Shown here: in pieces, positions 8,090 to 16,541 of the stretch
Numbering within the stretch: position 1 is the stretch's first letter
Layout: each line of letters opens with the position of its first letter
Assembly (NCBI GenBank): GCA_903844815.1
Contig: CAIMVD010000241.1
Coordinates: 1 to 42,435, forward strand
Length of the DNA stretch: 42,435 nucleotides
Direction of reading: 5' to 3'
Source: an uncultured Bacteroidota bacterium
GTDB taxonomy: Bacteria; Bacteroidota; Bacteroidia; Bacteroidales; VadinHA17
Notes under the pieces: model-generated
The model's database searches: none
What the model was told of the DNA's origin: nothing
The model's input: only the letters and a program-made list of their open reading frames with translations
Translations under genes and position numbers: made by a program

Positions 8090-11023
8090 ATGGTACTATC
8101 AGAATCATCTTTAAAGAAACCTTTGGGAAAAACATTTCCTGCCCTGATGGTACTTTTTTTAGGGTTGATCCTGACACTTGTCACTTCATTTTACACAAAT
8201 CGTGATGTAGAATCCGCGGCGAACAAGGACTTTCAATCGATATGTTCTGATATTCAAACAAAAATTTATGAACGGCTTAACGCCCATGCCCAGCTTTTAC
8301 GTTGCAGTTCTGCATTTTTTGCGGCTTCCTCGTCTGTTACCAGGCAGGACTGGCGGTTTTTTTATGAGAAGTCTAATATCGATAAGATCCTTCCGGGAAT
8401 CCAGGGTCTTGGATTTTCAATGATTGTCCCTCAAAACAAACTGCAAGAGCATATTCTTGAGGTAAGAAAGGAAGGATTCCCTGAATATGTTATACGTCCG
8501 GAGGGAGACAGGGCTTTTTATACGACAATTCTTTATATTGAGCCATTCGGAGGCCGGAATCTCCGCGCTTTTGGTTATGATATGTTTACAGAACCTGTAA
8601 GGCGTTATGCGATGGAAACGGCGAGGGACTCAAATATGACAGTTCTTACCGGAAAGGTTGTTCTTATTCAGGAAACTAATAAGGATGTGCAGGCAGGGAC
8701 TCTGATGTATGTTCCCGTTTACCGTGAGGGCGAACCTGCAGCCACTGTTGAACAACGACGTGCCGCAATAATAGGCTGGGTATACAGCCCTTATCGCATG
8801 AATGACCTGATGGACGGCGTTCTGGGGCGATGGGGCCTTCTGAAGAAGGAACGTGTTCACCTGCAGATTTTTGATGGGAGCATAGCATCGCAGGAATTCT
8901 TGTTGTATAACAGTGGGAGAAATGATACTGTTAACCATAGCGATTTTCTTACTTATCTTTTACCCGTTGAATATCATGGTAAAAAATGGACCTTGCTTTT
9001 CACGCAGTCGGGCTTCACTAAACCGATCGTTCGAAGCAGGGTAATAATTGTCTTCTTCAGTGGCATAATAATCAGTTTATTGTTATTCAGCCTTTCTCTG
9101 TCATTATTGAACACACGTTTCAGTGCACAGAAAATTGCAGGAAAACTGACATCTGAAATAAAGGAGGCCTCCGCAAGGTTAACCCTGGCCGCCAGGGCAG
9201 GAGGAGTAGGAATTTGGGATTTTGATCCTGTGAATAACAGTCTTATTTGTGATGACGAGATGTATGCTCTTTACGGAATTGCTAAGGACGGGATCAGACT
9301 TTCTTACGATGCCTGGATGAATAGCCTCCATCCCGATGATGCCGAACGCAGTAACAGGGAAATACAGATGGCCATATCAGGCGAGAAGGATTTTGAAATT
9401 GAATTCAGGGTAATCTGGCCCGACGGATCCATACATAATATCAGAGGATTAGCCCTCGTAATTCGTGACGACACAGGCAAGGCACTGCACCTCATTGGCA
9501 CAAACTGGGATATAACTGAAAACAAGAAGGCGGAGAAGGCCCTTATAAAAGCCAAACAGGAAGCGGAAAAAGCAAATAAAGCTAAATCGGAATTCCTGGC
9601 TAACATGAGCCATGAGATCAGGACGCCCATGAATGCAATCCTGGGGTATTCTGAACTTCTAAGCTATGTTTTGAAGGATAAGACACAGAAAGGATATCTC
9701 GATTCAATCAAATCAAGCGGAAGAACTCTGCTCACATTAATCAATGATATTCTCGACCTTTCAAAAATTGAGGCAGGAAAGCTTCAACTGGATTATGATT
9801 ATATTGAAACATCGACCTTCTTTAATGAGTTTGGTAAGATATTCTCATTAAAGATATCGGAAAAGAATTTAAGGTTTATTACCTGTATTTCTGAAACTAC
9901 TCCAACATCATTTTACCTCGACGGCCCAAGGCTTAGGCAGATCATTCTGAATCTGGTTGGCAATGCTGTAAAATTTACCGAAGACGGACAGATTGAACTA
10001 AAGATCCGGGGAGAAAACAAGGAAGTGGCAAAGAGTTCAAAAACTAAGATTGACGGGACTATTGATCTGGTAATCGAGGTAAAAGATACAGGCATTGGAA
10101 TCCCCGAAGAATATCAGGAGAGGATTATGGAATCATTTGTACAGGTCCATAGCAAAACTAACCTGAGTGGAACAGGATTAGGCCTTCCGATCGCTAAACG
10201 GCTTACAGAGCTAATGAATGGCAGGCTGGAACTCAAATCGAAAACGGGCGAGGGCAGTACATTCACTGTCGTCTTGTCTGAAGTCCCGTTTTTAATGAAC
10301 CATGAAAAATTAAAAACAGAGGTTCCCTTCAACCCCTCAGATATAATTTTTGAAAAGGCAACAATATTAATCGCAGACGATATTGAGAATAACCGAAGAT
10401 ACATAAGAGATGTGCTCAGTGGGACCAATCTGACTGTCATTGAAGCTGTTGACGGGCTTAATGCAATTTCACTCATTGAAATAACCATGCCTGATCTGGT
10501 TATCATCGATATTGTGATGCCCGGGCTCGACGGCTTTGAGTTGCTGGCCAGGATTAAAGGGAAGGAAAACCTTAAACACATACCCGTAATCGCTTATTCT
10601 GCTTCGGTGATGAAAGAACAGCAGGAGAAGATCCGTCAGAGCGAATTTGCAGGACTTCTTATAAAACCCGTTCAGATATCGGATCTTTATATCCAGCTCA
10701 TGAACCATCTGGCTTACAGCATGGTAAGTCCTGTAGAGCCGGAGGCTGATTTATCAGGAGATGAAACAGCAGATCTTCACGAGTTAATCTCATCTCTTGA
10801 AGGCAGTTTTTTTGAAAAATGGATGTCTTTTAAATCGCGACAGCCATTAGCAGAGGTAAAAGAGTTCGGTGAGAGCCTGGTGCAGCTCGGTAACTGTCAT
10901 CGAAACAGGGTTATCTCGGAGTACGGAGCAAAATTGGCTGTAGCGGCTGATAGTTTTAATCTTGAAGATATGCTGAAACTTCTCGGAAAATATCAGGCAA
11001 AGATTGAAGAGCTGAAAAAGTAA
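8090..11023 (+). CDS. hybrid sensor histidine kinase (CHASE-PAS-HisKA-HATPase-REC)
   Basis: This is a 977-residue membrane hybrid kinase. It has TM1 at about 15-35, then a periplasmic CHASE domain (about 45-300), and TM2 at about 316-340. A PAS_3-type domain (360-475; GIWDFDP...LHPDD) leads into HisKA with phospho-acceptor H508 in MSHEIRTPMN. The HATPase_c domain spans about 613-735 (N box NLVGNAVKF; G boxes DTGIGIP and GTGLGLPIA). A receiver domain (about 765-880) has phospho-acceptor D807 in IDIVMPG, and a helical tail of about 100 residues follows. CHASE domains sense small extracellular ligands. No DNA-binding response regulator is adjacent, so output is by phosphorelay elsewhere. It ends 7 bp from the convergent DUF4130 gene, leaving no room for a terminator. 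Confidence 0.95.
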   Translation: MVLSESSLKKPLGKTFPALMVLFLGLILTLVTSFYTNRDVESAANKDFQSICSDIQTKIYERLNAHAQLLRCSSAFFAASSSVTRQDWRFFYEKSNIDKILPGIQGLGFSMIVPQNKLQEHILEVRKEGFPEYVIRPEGDRAFYTTILYIEPFGGRNLRAFGYDMFTEPVRRYAMETARDSNMTVLTGKVVLIQETNKDVQAGTLMYVPVYREGEPAATVEQRRAAIIGWVYSPYRMNDLMDGVLGRWGLLKKERVHLQIFDGSIASQEFLLYNSGRNDTVNHSDFLTYLLPVEYHGKKWTLLFTQSGFTKPIVRSRVIIVFFSGIIISLLLFSLSLSLLNTRFSAQKIAGKLTSEIKEASARLTLAARAGGVGIWDFDPVNNSLICDDEMYALYGIAKDGIRLSYDAWMNSLHPDDAERSNREIQMAISGEKDFEIEFRVIWPDGSIHNIRGLALVIRDDTGKALHLIGTNWDITENKKAEKALIKAKQEAEKANKAKSEFLANMSHEIRTPMNAILGYSELLSYVLKDKTQKGYLDSIKSSGRTLLTLINDILDLSKIEAGKLQLDYDYIETSTFFNEFGKIFSLKISEKNLRFITCISETTPTSFYLDGPRLRQIILNLVGNAVKFTEDGQIELKIRGENKEVAKSSKTKIDGTIDLVIEVKDTGIGIPEEYQERIMESFVQVHSKTNLSGTGLGLPIAKRLTELMNGRLELKSKTGEGSTFTVVLSEVPFLMNHEKLKTEVPFNPSDIIFEKATILIADDIENNRRYIRDVLSGTNLTVIEAVDGLNAISLIEITMPDLVIIDIVMPGLDGFELLARIKGKENLKHIPVIAYSASVMKEQQEKIRQSEFAGLLIKPVQISDLYIQLMNHLAYSMVSPVEPEADLSGDETADLHELISSLEGSFFEKWMSFKSRQPLAEVKEFGESLVQLGNCHRNRVISEYGAKLAVAADSFNLEDMLKLLGKYQAKIEELKK

Positions 11024-11030
11024 ATGGTAT

Positions 11031-11798
11031 TTATCCGTTTTTTTCGGGAAGATAGTTCCAGAATCGCCTGGGCAGCATTTGGCGATGGAGTTTGTAATTC
11101 TTACGTTCCTTGATACAGATTGTATCGAAATAGTTTTTCCAGAGTTTCTGAAACTGCTTCTCTTCAGGATTGTGAAAAGACTCATATAACTGTCCGTTAA
11201 CAGGATTGACCGGAAGCTTTTCAAACGAAATCCTCTCTGTTTCTATCAGGTTGTAATAGAATCCGTAATCACGTTTCAAATCATAGATCATCCATTCCTG
11301 ATCTGCAAACCTGTCGGTAAAATGATGGATGCATAAGGGCAAAACATCGTATTCAGGCATAACCGATGCATAATAGCTGTTCTCCGATGTCTGCTGAAAC
11401 CGTGTAAACATCCTGACACGGGCTGTCTCTTTTGCCACTTTATTGAATAATCTTGTTATCTCCATTACAGGAGGAAGAGTGAAATCAGTTTCTATGCTCT
11501 GCTGCGTGTCGGTCATTAGCTTGATATAGTCATAGATAAGTTTTGGAGTGCCCGGTAATTCCGACTGAAACGCTATATAAATTCGGTTACCATTTGTCGG
11601 AGATGTCTTTTCGATAATTTTTTTCCAGACTCTCTCAGCTTTTTCAGATTCTGTAGGAATAAAGACGGGATCTGAAAAGAGGAAGGACTGATTTTCGCCT
11701 CTTCCCATTATCATGTCGGGGAAGAGTTTAAGTCTGTAACTCTCGAAAACCAGGGTAAGCAGCCCTTCGAAAGTCTGGTCGAAGTTAAAAATGTTCAC
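11031..11798 (-). CDS. DUF4130-type partner of the radical SAM protein (TIGR03915-like)
   Basis: This 255-residue protein resembles the TIGR03915/DUF4130 family of putative DNA-metabolism proteins, which regularly sits beside the radical SAM protein encoded upstream. Matching features are the N-terminal FDQTFEGLLTLVFESY and the C-terminal KNYKLHRQMLPRRFWNYLPE-type ending. It has no signal peptide or TM. Its start overlaps the upstream stop by 4 bp (ATGA), so the two are translationally coupled. In other genomes members of this family are associated or fused with uracil-DNA-glycosylase-type domains, suggesting DNA repair or modification, but the reaction is unknown. Family call from recognised end motifs and context. 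Confidence 0.82.
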   Translation of the reverse strand: MNIFNFDQTFEGLLTLVFESYRLKLFPDMIMGRGENQSFLFSDPVFIPTESEKAERVWKKIIEKTSPTNGNRIYIAFQSELPGTPKLIYDYIKLMTDTQQSIETDFTLPPVMEITRLFNKVAKETARVRMFTRFQQTSENSYYASVMPEYDVLPLCIHHFTDRFADQEWMIYDLKRDYGFYYNLIETERISFEKLPVNPVNGQLYESFHNPEEKQFQKLWKNYFDTICIKERKNYKLHRQMLPRRFWNYLPEKNG

Positions 11799-13081
11799 GT
11801 CAGGGCAGGAGTTGGATGTACTGTGGAAGTGAAAAGCTTCAGCTGGAAGGCGTCAGAAGGTTTCTGTCCTGATAAAAGTATCCTGCGCACCACCTCCGGT
11901 TTAAGATCCTGTACATTTTGCGAAAATCCCAGCTCACGGCAGGATATAAAGTACCTGGCCCTTTTCATCACAACACCCATTTTTTTGAGGTTATCGGAGT
12001 TGATACGGCTGTGCTGACGTGCCGCAACGATAAGCTTAACTGAGTTTAGGCCGATTCCCGGTACCCGCAGCAGCATCATGGGATCAGCAATGTTAATATC
12101 CACCGGATAGAGCCACGGATTGCGGAGAGCATATGAAACCTTCGGATCGAGGCTCAGATCGAGATCGGGATATTCCTCCGACACAATATCATTTACATTA
12201 AACCCGTAAAAACGAAGCAGCCAGTCTGCCTCATAGAGACGGTGTTCCCTTTTGAGAGGAGGAGATGCAAGAGCCGGAAGCCGGCTGTCATATCCGTTCA
12301 CAGGGATATAACCGGAATAATAAACCCGTTTCAGGCTACGCTGTCGGTACAGTTTATTTGCCAGACTAAGTACTGTAATATCTTTATCGTCCGAGGCACC
12401 TATAATAAGCTGAGTACTTTGTCCGGCAGGAGTGAATTTTTCAACATGCCTGAATTTTTTCCTGTCTTCACGGTTTTCCCTTATATTTTCGGTTATCATC
12501 CGGATAGGCTTCAGGATCGATTCATAGTTCTTTTCGGGAGCCAGGAATTTAAGATTGTTTTCAGTTGGTATTTCCATGTTAACGCTAAGCCTGTCGGCCC
12601 AGCGTCCGGCTTCCAGGATAAGTTCCCTGCCCGCACCCGGGATTACTTTCATATGGATATAACCGTTGTACCTGTGCCTGAGTCGCAGGTCCTTTATAGC
12701 TGCTATCATCTGTTCCATAGTGTATTCGGGGTTTCTTAGTACACCGGAGCTCAGAAACAGCCCTTCAATGTAGTTACGACGGTAAAAGCCGATTGTCAGA
12801 TCCGATAATTCCTGCGGTGTGAAAGAACTCCTCGGATGGTCGTTGCTCCGCCTGTTGACGCAGTATGCACAATCGTAGATACAGTTATTGCTCAGCATGA
12901 TCTTCATAAGCGAAATACACCGGCCATCCTCCGAATAACTGTGACAGATACCCCATGCCGAGGCATTGCCTATTCCGCCGGAGGAATTGGACCGGCTGGT
13001 CCCGCTTGAAGAACATGAGACATCATAACGCGCCGACTCGGCAAGAATTTTTAGTTTATCAAAGGTTTTTTCAGATACCAT
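11795..13081 (-). CDS. putative DNA modification/repair radical SAM protein (TIGR03916-like)
   Basis: This is a 428-residue radical SAM enzyme. The [4Fe-4S] motif is CIYDCAYC (C67, C71, C74). Additional cysteines before it (C23, C46, C55) and the CSSSGTSRSN-type N-terminus are typical of this family. A helix-hairpin-helix DNA-binding element lies near residues 328-357 (DINIADPMMLLRVPGIG), supporting a nucleic acid substrate. The gene directly precedes its DUF4130 partner with a 4-bp overlap. Family knowledge: the pair is conserved across many bacteria with no established reaction. A hairpin at 13106-13138 lies in its 5' region. Confidence 0.9.
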   Translation of the reverse strand: MVSEKTFDKLKILAESARYDVSCSSSGTSRSNSSGGIGNASAWGICHSYSEDGRCISLMKIMLSNNCIYDCAYCVNRRSNDHPRSSFTPQELSDLTIGFYRRNYIEGLFLSSGVLRNPEYTMEQMIAAIKDLRLRHRYNGYIHMKVIPGAGRELILEAGRWADRLSVNMEIPTENNLKFLAPEKNYESILKPIRMITENIRENREDRKKFRHVEKFTPAGQSTQLIIGASDDKDITVLSLANKLYRQRSLKRVYYSGYIPVNGYDSRLPALASPPLKREHRLYEADWLLRFYGFNVNDIVSEEYPDLDLSLDPKVSYALRNPWLYPVDINIADPMMLLRVPGIGLNSVKLIVAARQHSRINSDNLKKMGVVMKRARYFISCRELGFSQNVQDLKPEVVRRILLSGQKPSDAFQLKLFTSTVHPTPALT

Positions 13082-13105
13082 TCCTTATTCAGTATAAATC
13101 ACTTC

Positions 13106-13138
13106 CAGAAGAATGATTATTTTTTAATCATTCTTCTG
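13106..13138. terminator. 14-bp perfect hairpin between the small membrane-protein gene and the radical SAM gene
   Basis: CAGAAGAATGATTA (13106-13119) pairs perfectly with TAATCATTCTTCTG (13125-13138) across a 5-nt loop. Minus-strand genes lie on both sides, so it could end the Rrf2/membrane-protein transcript. It is not followed by a T-run on that strand, so a leader-structure role for the radical SAM gene, which starts 25 bp further on, is equally possible. Confidence 0.45.
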
Positions 13139-13286
13139 ACATAAAATATAGCAAAAGGAATTGATAGAATGCAATTGAAGTGAAATTATTTTCAATAATC
13201 GTGTAATTCAAAGCGGCTTTACCTGAAGGCAGCATATATAAATTATTAGCCCTTTGTGCAATCGCTAACATTTATAAGAGGTAAAA

Positions 13287-13577
13287 TTAATTTGAAAGCC
13301 TCTTTATCTTAGATATTACAAGTGATATTTTATCCTGAAGAGATATTTCATGCCTGTCTTTCCTAATGAAGGTATTCCAGATTAAGATCGATGCCGCAAA
13401 AACAAAAACCGTCGTAACTAATACCCTGATAAGATGGGGAACAATGCTGGTGATCTGGCGGATTTTATAATTAAGCCGATAAAAGAATTTTTCAAGATGA
13501 TTGTCCCGTGGACAGTAATCACTGAATTTATCCCTGTTCTCCCTGAAAAACTTCTCAATGGCATCGTTGCTCTGCAT
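13287..13577 (-). CDS. small single-TM hypothetical protein
   Basis: This 96-residue protein has a cytoplasmic-looking N-terminus (IEKFFRENRDKF...), one predicted TM helix at about residues 46-68 (VPHLIRVLVTTVFVFAASIL) and a basic C-terminal tail. The layout resembles small Bacteroidota membrane proteins often found beside ECF sigma factors, but no sigma factor is present here. It starts 63 bp after the stop of the Rrf2 gene on the same strand and probably shares its transcript. Function unknown. An overlapping ORF in another frame looks non-coding. Confidence 0.6.
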   Translation of the reverse strand: MQSNDAIEKFFRENRDKFSDYCPRDNHLEKFFYRLNYKIRQITSIVPHLIRVLVTTVFVFAASILIWNTFIRKDRHEISLQDKISLVISKIKRLSN

Positions 13578-13640
13578 TCCCCCTTGTTTCCATAAAGACT
13601 GTCAATATTGCAGAGTGATGCACTGATTACAAGAACCAAT

Positions 13641-14063
13641 TTAATACCTGGAGCTTATCAAAACCTCAAGAGTGGTCTTGTTTAAAATATCGTAAGTTGT
13701 ATCCCGAATCTCCTTAAAAACCTTTCTTATCCCGCAGTTCTTTTCATCCTTACAAAATTCACATGGTTGGTAAGCTTTCTCTGATACACAGTACATTAAA
13801 GCAATAGTGCCCTCAAAGTGTCTTACAATATCAGCAAGATTAACCTCCTCAGGTTTCTTCAGCAGATAGTAGCCACCAGATTTACCCAGTTTACTTCCAA
13901 GAATTCCCATTTTACGAAGATCAAGAAGAATATTCTCAAGAAAGCTCTGTGGAATTTTTTCGGAAGCTGAGATTTCCTTTATCAGGACAGGACCATTCCC
14001 ATATTCTCTTGCCAGGTGGGTTAACGCCACAATTGCGTATCGTGTCTTTTTTGAAAGCATCAT
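13641..14063 (-). CDS. Rrf2 family transcriptional regulator with possible Fe-S site
   Basis: This is a 140-residue Rrf2-type winged-helix regulator: helix-turn-helix about residues 27-50 (IKEISASEKIPQSFLENIL), wing KLGKSGGYYLLKKPEEV, and a C-terminal dimer helix. Four cysteines (C92, C101, C104, C110) sit where IscR and related proteins bind an iron-sulphur cluster, so cluster or redox sensing is likely. An in-frame second Met at residue 2 makes the exact start uncertain by one codon. It is divergent from the porin-pst operon across 135 bp and may control it, its own gene, or both; no operator was identified. Confidence 0.9.
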   Translation of the reverse strand: MMLSKKTRYAIVALTHLAREYGNGPVLIKEISASEKIPQSFLENILLDLRKMGILGSKLGKSGGYYLLKKPEEVNLADIVRHFEGTIALMYCVSEKAYQPCEFCKDEKNCGIRKVFKEIRDTTYDILNKTTLEVLISSRY

Positions 14064-14153
14064 GGTAGTTAATAATAATACTCCCCTAAAGTTAAGTATT
14101 TATACCCTATAAAATTTGGTTTTAATGCGAAGATCATAAACTTCCAGTAGTAC

Positions 14154-14161
14154 TACATTTG
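14154..14161 (+). promoter_or_regulatory. -7 element of the porin-pst operon
   Basis: TACATTTG fits TAnnTTTG and lies 37 bases before the porin ATG, in the divergent region shared with the Rrf2 gene. No good -33 box was found, which would fit a promoter needing an activator. No Pho-box-like direct repeat was recognised. Confidence 0.4.
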
Positions 14162-14198
14162 TTCACTAAATCGGTAGACATAGTAACTAAATAGAAAA

Positions 14199-15578
14199 AT
14201 GAAATATTCTCTGATAATATTTTTCTTGCTTCAAAGTATAATTATGCTCGGACAGAGTTCAAATGACATTCTTAATGTATTGATATCAAACGCAGTAATT
14301 ACCCGGCAGGTGGCCGATTCAATCAGGGCTGAATATGCAATAAGTCAGCAAAACTCTTTGCCCGACAAGAGATTGCAAATTGAATTCGAATTCAGGCCCA
14401 GAACAGAGTACAGGAATGGTTACCAGCAACTTAGAAACGATTCCACAACCGGAACATTTTTCACCAACCAAAGAAGCAGGCTTAGCGTGAATTACACTTA
14501 CAACAACAGGTTCATACTTCAGTTCGCTGTTCAGGATCTCAGAGTTTGGGGGCAGCAGGACCCCCGTTCCACGGGTGCAACACTTCAGGCTTTCGAAGCC
14601 TGGGTAGAACCTTATATTACCGACAAACTTTCAGTTCGGATTGGAAGGCAGCGACTTATATACGAAAACCAGAGGCTGTTTGGTGAAAATGACTGGAGGT
14701 TAAGCGGCAATGTGCACGACGCTTTGAATTTCAGGTACTACGGTACAAAGCTGTCGACTGAACTTGCCATGGCATTCAATCAGACAGCAGAAAGATATTT
14801 TGGTACCGATTACTCTCCTGCAGGTTTTACAAATTATAAGTTTCTGGCTGTCAGTTATCTGAGGTATGCCCTTTCAAAAAGGGTTACTCTTACAATGATT
14901 AACAGCACTGATGGTTTTCAGAATAAGAAAGATACTGAAAAAATGAACCTGAGGTATACGCTGGGAGGAAGAATCGAAATTTCATCCGGGTCATTATACG
15001 GAACGGTAAGCGGTTATTATCAGGGAGGCAGGAATCCTTCAGGGACCGATTTATCGGCTTGGTATTTCCAGCCAGAAGTCCGCTATTCTTCATCTTCAGG
15101 ACTTTCCGTCAGGGCAGGCCTGGAATATTTTTCAGGAACAGTAAATAACACTAACGGTAATATTGATCGTTCCTTTGTACCTCTTTACGGTGCGGCTCAC
15201 AGATTTAACGGCTCAATGGACCTGATAACCAAATTTCCTGCAGATGTGAAGGGTTCAGGTCTTGTAAATCCCTACCTTTTTATAATAAAGCCGGTAACAA
15301 AGAAAGTTGACTTGCGGGCTGATTTTCATACTTTCTTTTCAAAAAGCCCTTATTACGTTAATGATACAAGGATTGGAAAATACCTCGGATTTGAGAATGA
15401 CTGGCTTATTACTTTTAAGCCAAATCCTGTAACAAAAATTGACGCCGGGGTTTCATTTATGAATCCTACAGAGAGCTTTGCCGTTCTAAAAGGAGGTGGG
15501 AACGGCAAGCTTAATCTAACCTGGGCTTATGTCAGTCTTACCTTTAAACCTGTACTATTTACTACTAAATTTAAATAA
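14199..15578 (+). CDS. outer-membrane porin of the phosphate operon (alginate-export/OprP-like barrel)
   Basis: This 459-residue protein has a signal peptide (about 1-19, ending GQSS). A short helical segment (IRAEYAISQQN) is followed by a long series of amphipathic beta strands rich in aromatic and alternating residues (FEFRPRTEYRNGYQQL, FILQFAVQDLRVWG, LSVRIGRQRLIYENQRLFG), typical of 16-18-stranded porins of the alginate-export type. It ends only 6 bp before pstS, and all five genes are tightly packed. It therefore most likely admits phosphate or a phosphorylated solute through the outer membrane, analogous in role to OprP. Specificity is inferred only from context. Confidence 0.8.
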   Translation: MKYSLIIFFLLQSIIMLGQSSNDILNVLISNAVITRQVADSIRAEYAISQQNSLPDKRLQIEFEFRPRTEYRNGYQQLRNDSTTGTFFTNQRSRLSVNYTYNNRFILQFAVQDLRVWGQQDPRSTGATLQAFEAWVEPYITDKLSVRIGRQRLIYENQRLFGENDWRLSGNVHDALNFRYYGTKLSTELAMAFNQTAERYFGTDYSPAGFTNYKFLAVSYLRYALSKRVTLTMINSTDGFQNKKDTEKMNLRYTLGGRIEISSGSLYGTVSGYYQGGRNPSGTDLSAWYFQPEVRYSSSSGLSVRAGLEYFSGTVNNTNGNIDRSFVPLYGAAHRFNGSMDLITKFPADVKGSGLVNPYLFIIKPVTKKVDLRADFHTFFSKSPYYVNDTRIGKYLGFENDWLITFKPNPVTKIDAGVSFMNPTESFAVLKGGGNGKLNLTWAYVSLTFKPVLFTTKFK

Positions 15579-15584
15579 AAGCTG

Positions 15585-16538
15585 ATGAAAAGAATTACTG
15601 CAAGTACAATTATTATTTTGGTGTTTATACGTCTCTTCAGTCTTCAGGAAACATATTGTCAGGCCAAAATTACAGGTCAGATCAGCATATCCGGGGCTTT
15701 TGCGCTTTATCCCATGGCTGTTAAATGGTCGGAAGAATTCAGGAAAATATATCCCGATGTAAGGATCGATATTTCAGCAGGAGGAGCCGGTAAAGGTATT
15801 GCTGATGCCCTTGGGGGAATGGTAGAAATCGGGATGGTATCGCGTGAAATTTACACTGAGGAATTAAACAAGGGTGCATTCCCTATTGCTGTGACAAAAG
15901 ATGCTGTTGTTGCCGTAATAAGTGAATCAAACCCTGCCCTGAATGAGATCCTTATCAGGGGGCTAAAGAAGGATGCCGGTAATAATATCTGGATAACAGG
16001 CAAATTTACTACATGGGCACAGGCATTTGGTGTAAAAAGCGCCACTCCAATTCATATTTATACAAGATCGGATGCCTGCGGAGCCGCAGAAATGTGGGCA
16101 AAGTACTTCGGTAAAAAGCAGGAAGATCTTCTTGGGGTCGGAGTCTTTGGTGATCCCGGCCTGGCACAGGCCGTAAAAAGGGATCCTCTCGGAATTGGAT
16201 TCAATAATATTGGTTATGCTTATGATGCAAAAACGAAACTGCAGGTGAAAGGGTTAAGAGTTGTTCCTATTGATATTAATAATAATGGGAAAATTGATGA
16301 CGATGAAAACTTCTATACTACCATGAATGATCTGATAGCCGCAATAGCTTCAGGGAAATATCCTTCACCCCCGGCCAGGGAGTTGTTTTTTGTTTGTAAG
16401 GGAAATCCAAAAAACAATAAGGTACTGACCGAATTTATTAAATGGGTTTTGTCCGATGGTCAGCAGTTTGTATACGAAGCCGGGTATATATCCCTGCCAA
16501 AGGAAAAGATTTTATCGGAGAGGAAAAAACTTGAATAG
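15585..16538 (+). CDS. pstS: PstS-like phosphate-binding protein with an EF-hand loop
   Basis: This is a 317-residue periplasmic substrate-binding protein of the PBP-like phosphate group. It has a signal peptide (to about residue 26), a first ligand loop ISGAFALYP, a second loop SAGGAGKGI and a third TRSDACGAAEMW. It heads the transport part of the operon, 3 bp before pstC. A consensus 12-residue EF-hand loop, DINNNGKIDDDE, occupies residues 230-241 (16272-16307) in the C-terminal part, suggesting that calcium stabilises this lobe. Phosphate is the likely ligand because of PstC, PstA and PstB; molybdate or sulphate are less likely. Confidence 0.88.
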   Translation: MKRITASTIIILVFIRLFSLQETYCQAKITGQISISGAFALYPMAVKWSEEFRKIYPDVRIDISAGGAGKGIADALGGMVEIGMVSREIYTEELNKGAFPIAVTKDAVVAVISESNPALNEILIRGLKKDAGNNIWITGKFTTWAQAFGVKSATPIHIYTRSDACGAAEMWAKYFGKKQEDLLGVGVFGDPGLAQAVKRDPLGIGFNNIGYAYDAKTKLQVKGLRVVPIDINNNGKIDDDENFYTTMNDLIAAIASGKYPSPPARELFFVCKGNPKNNKVLTEFIKWVLSDGQQFVYEAGYISLPKEKILSERKKLE

Positions 16539-16541
16539 CGT

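Noticed and set aside
10114-10581. 155-codon minus-strand ORF
   Set aside because: It is antisense to the HATPase/receiver part of the hybrid kinase; low-complexity Ser/Ile-rich translation.
12242-12739. 165-codon + strand ORF
   Set aside because: It is antisense to the well-supported radical SAM gene and has no recognisable domain.
13418-13639. 73-codon minus-strand ORF overlapping the small TM protein
   Set aside because: The 96-residue frame has a coherent TM helix and charged tails; this one does not.
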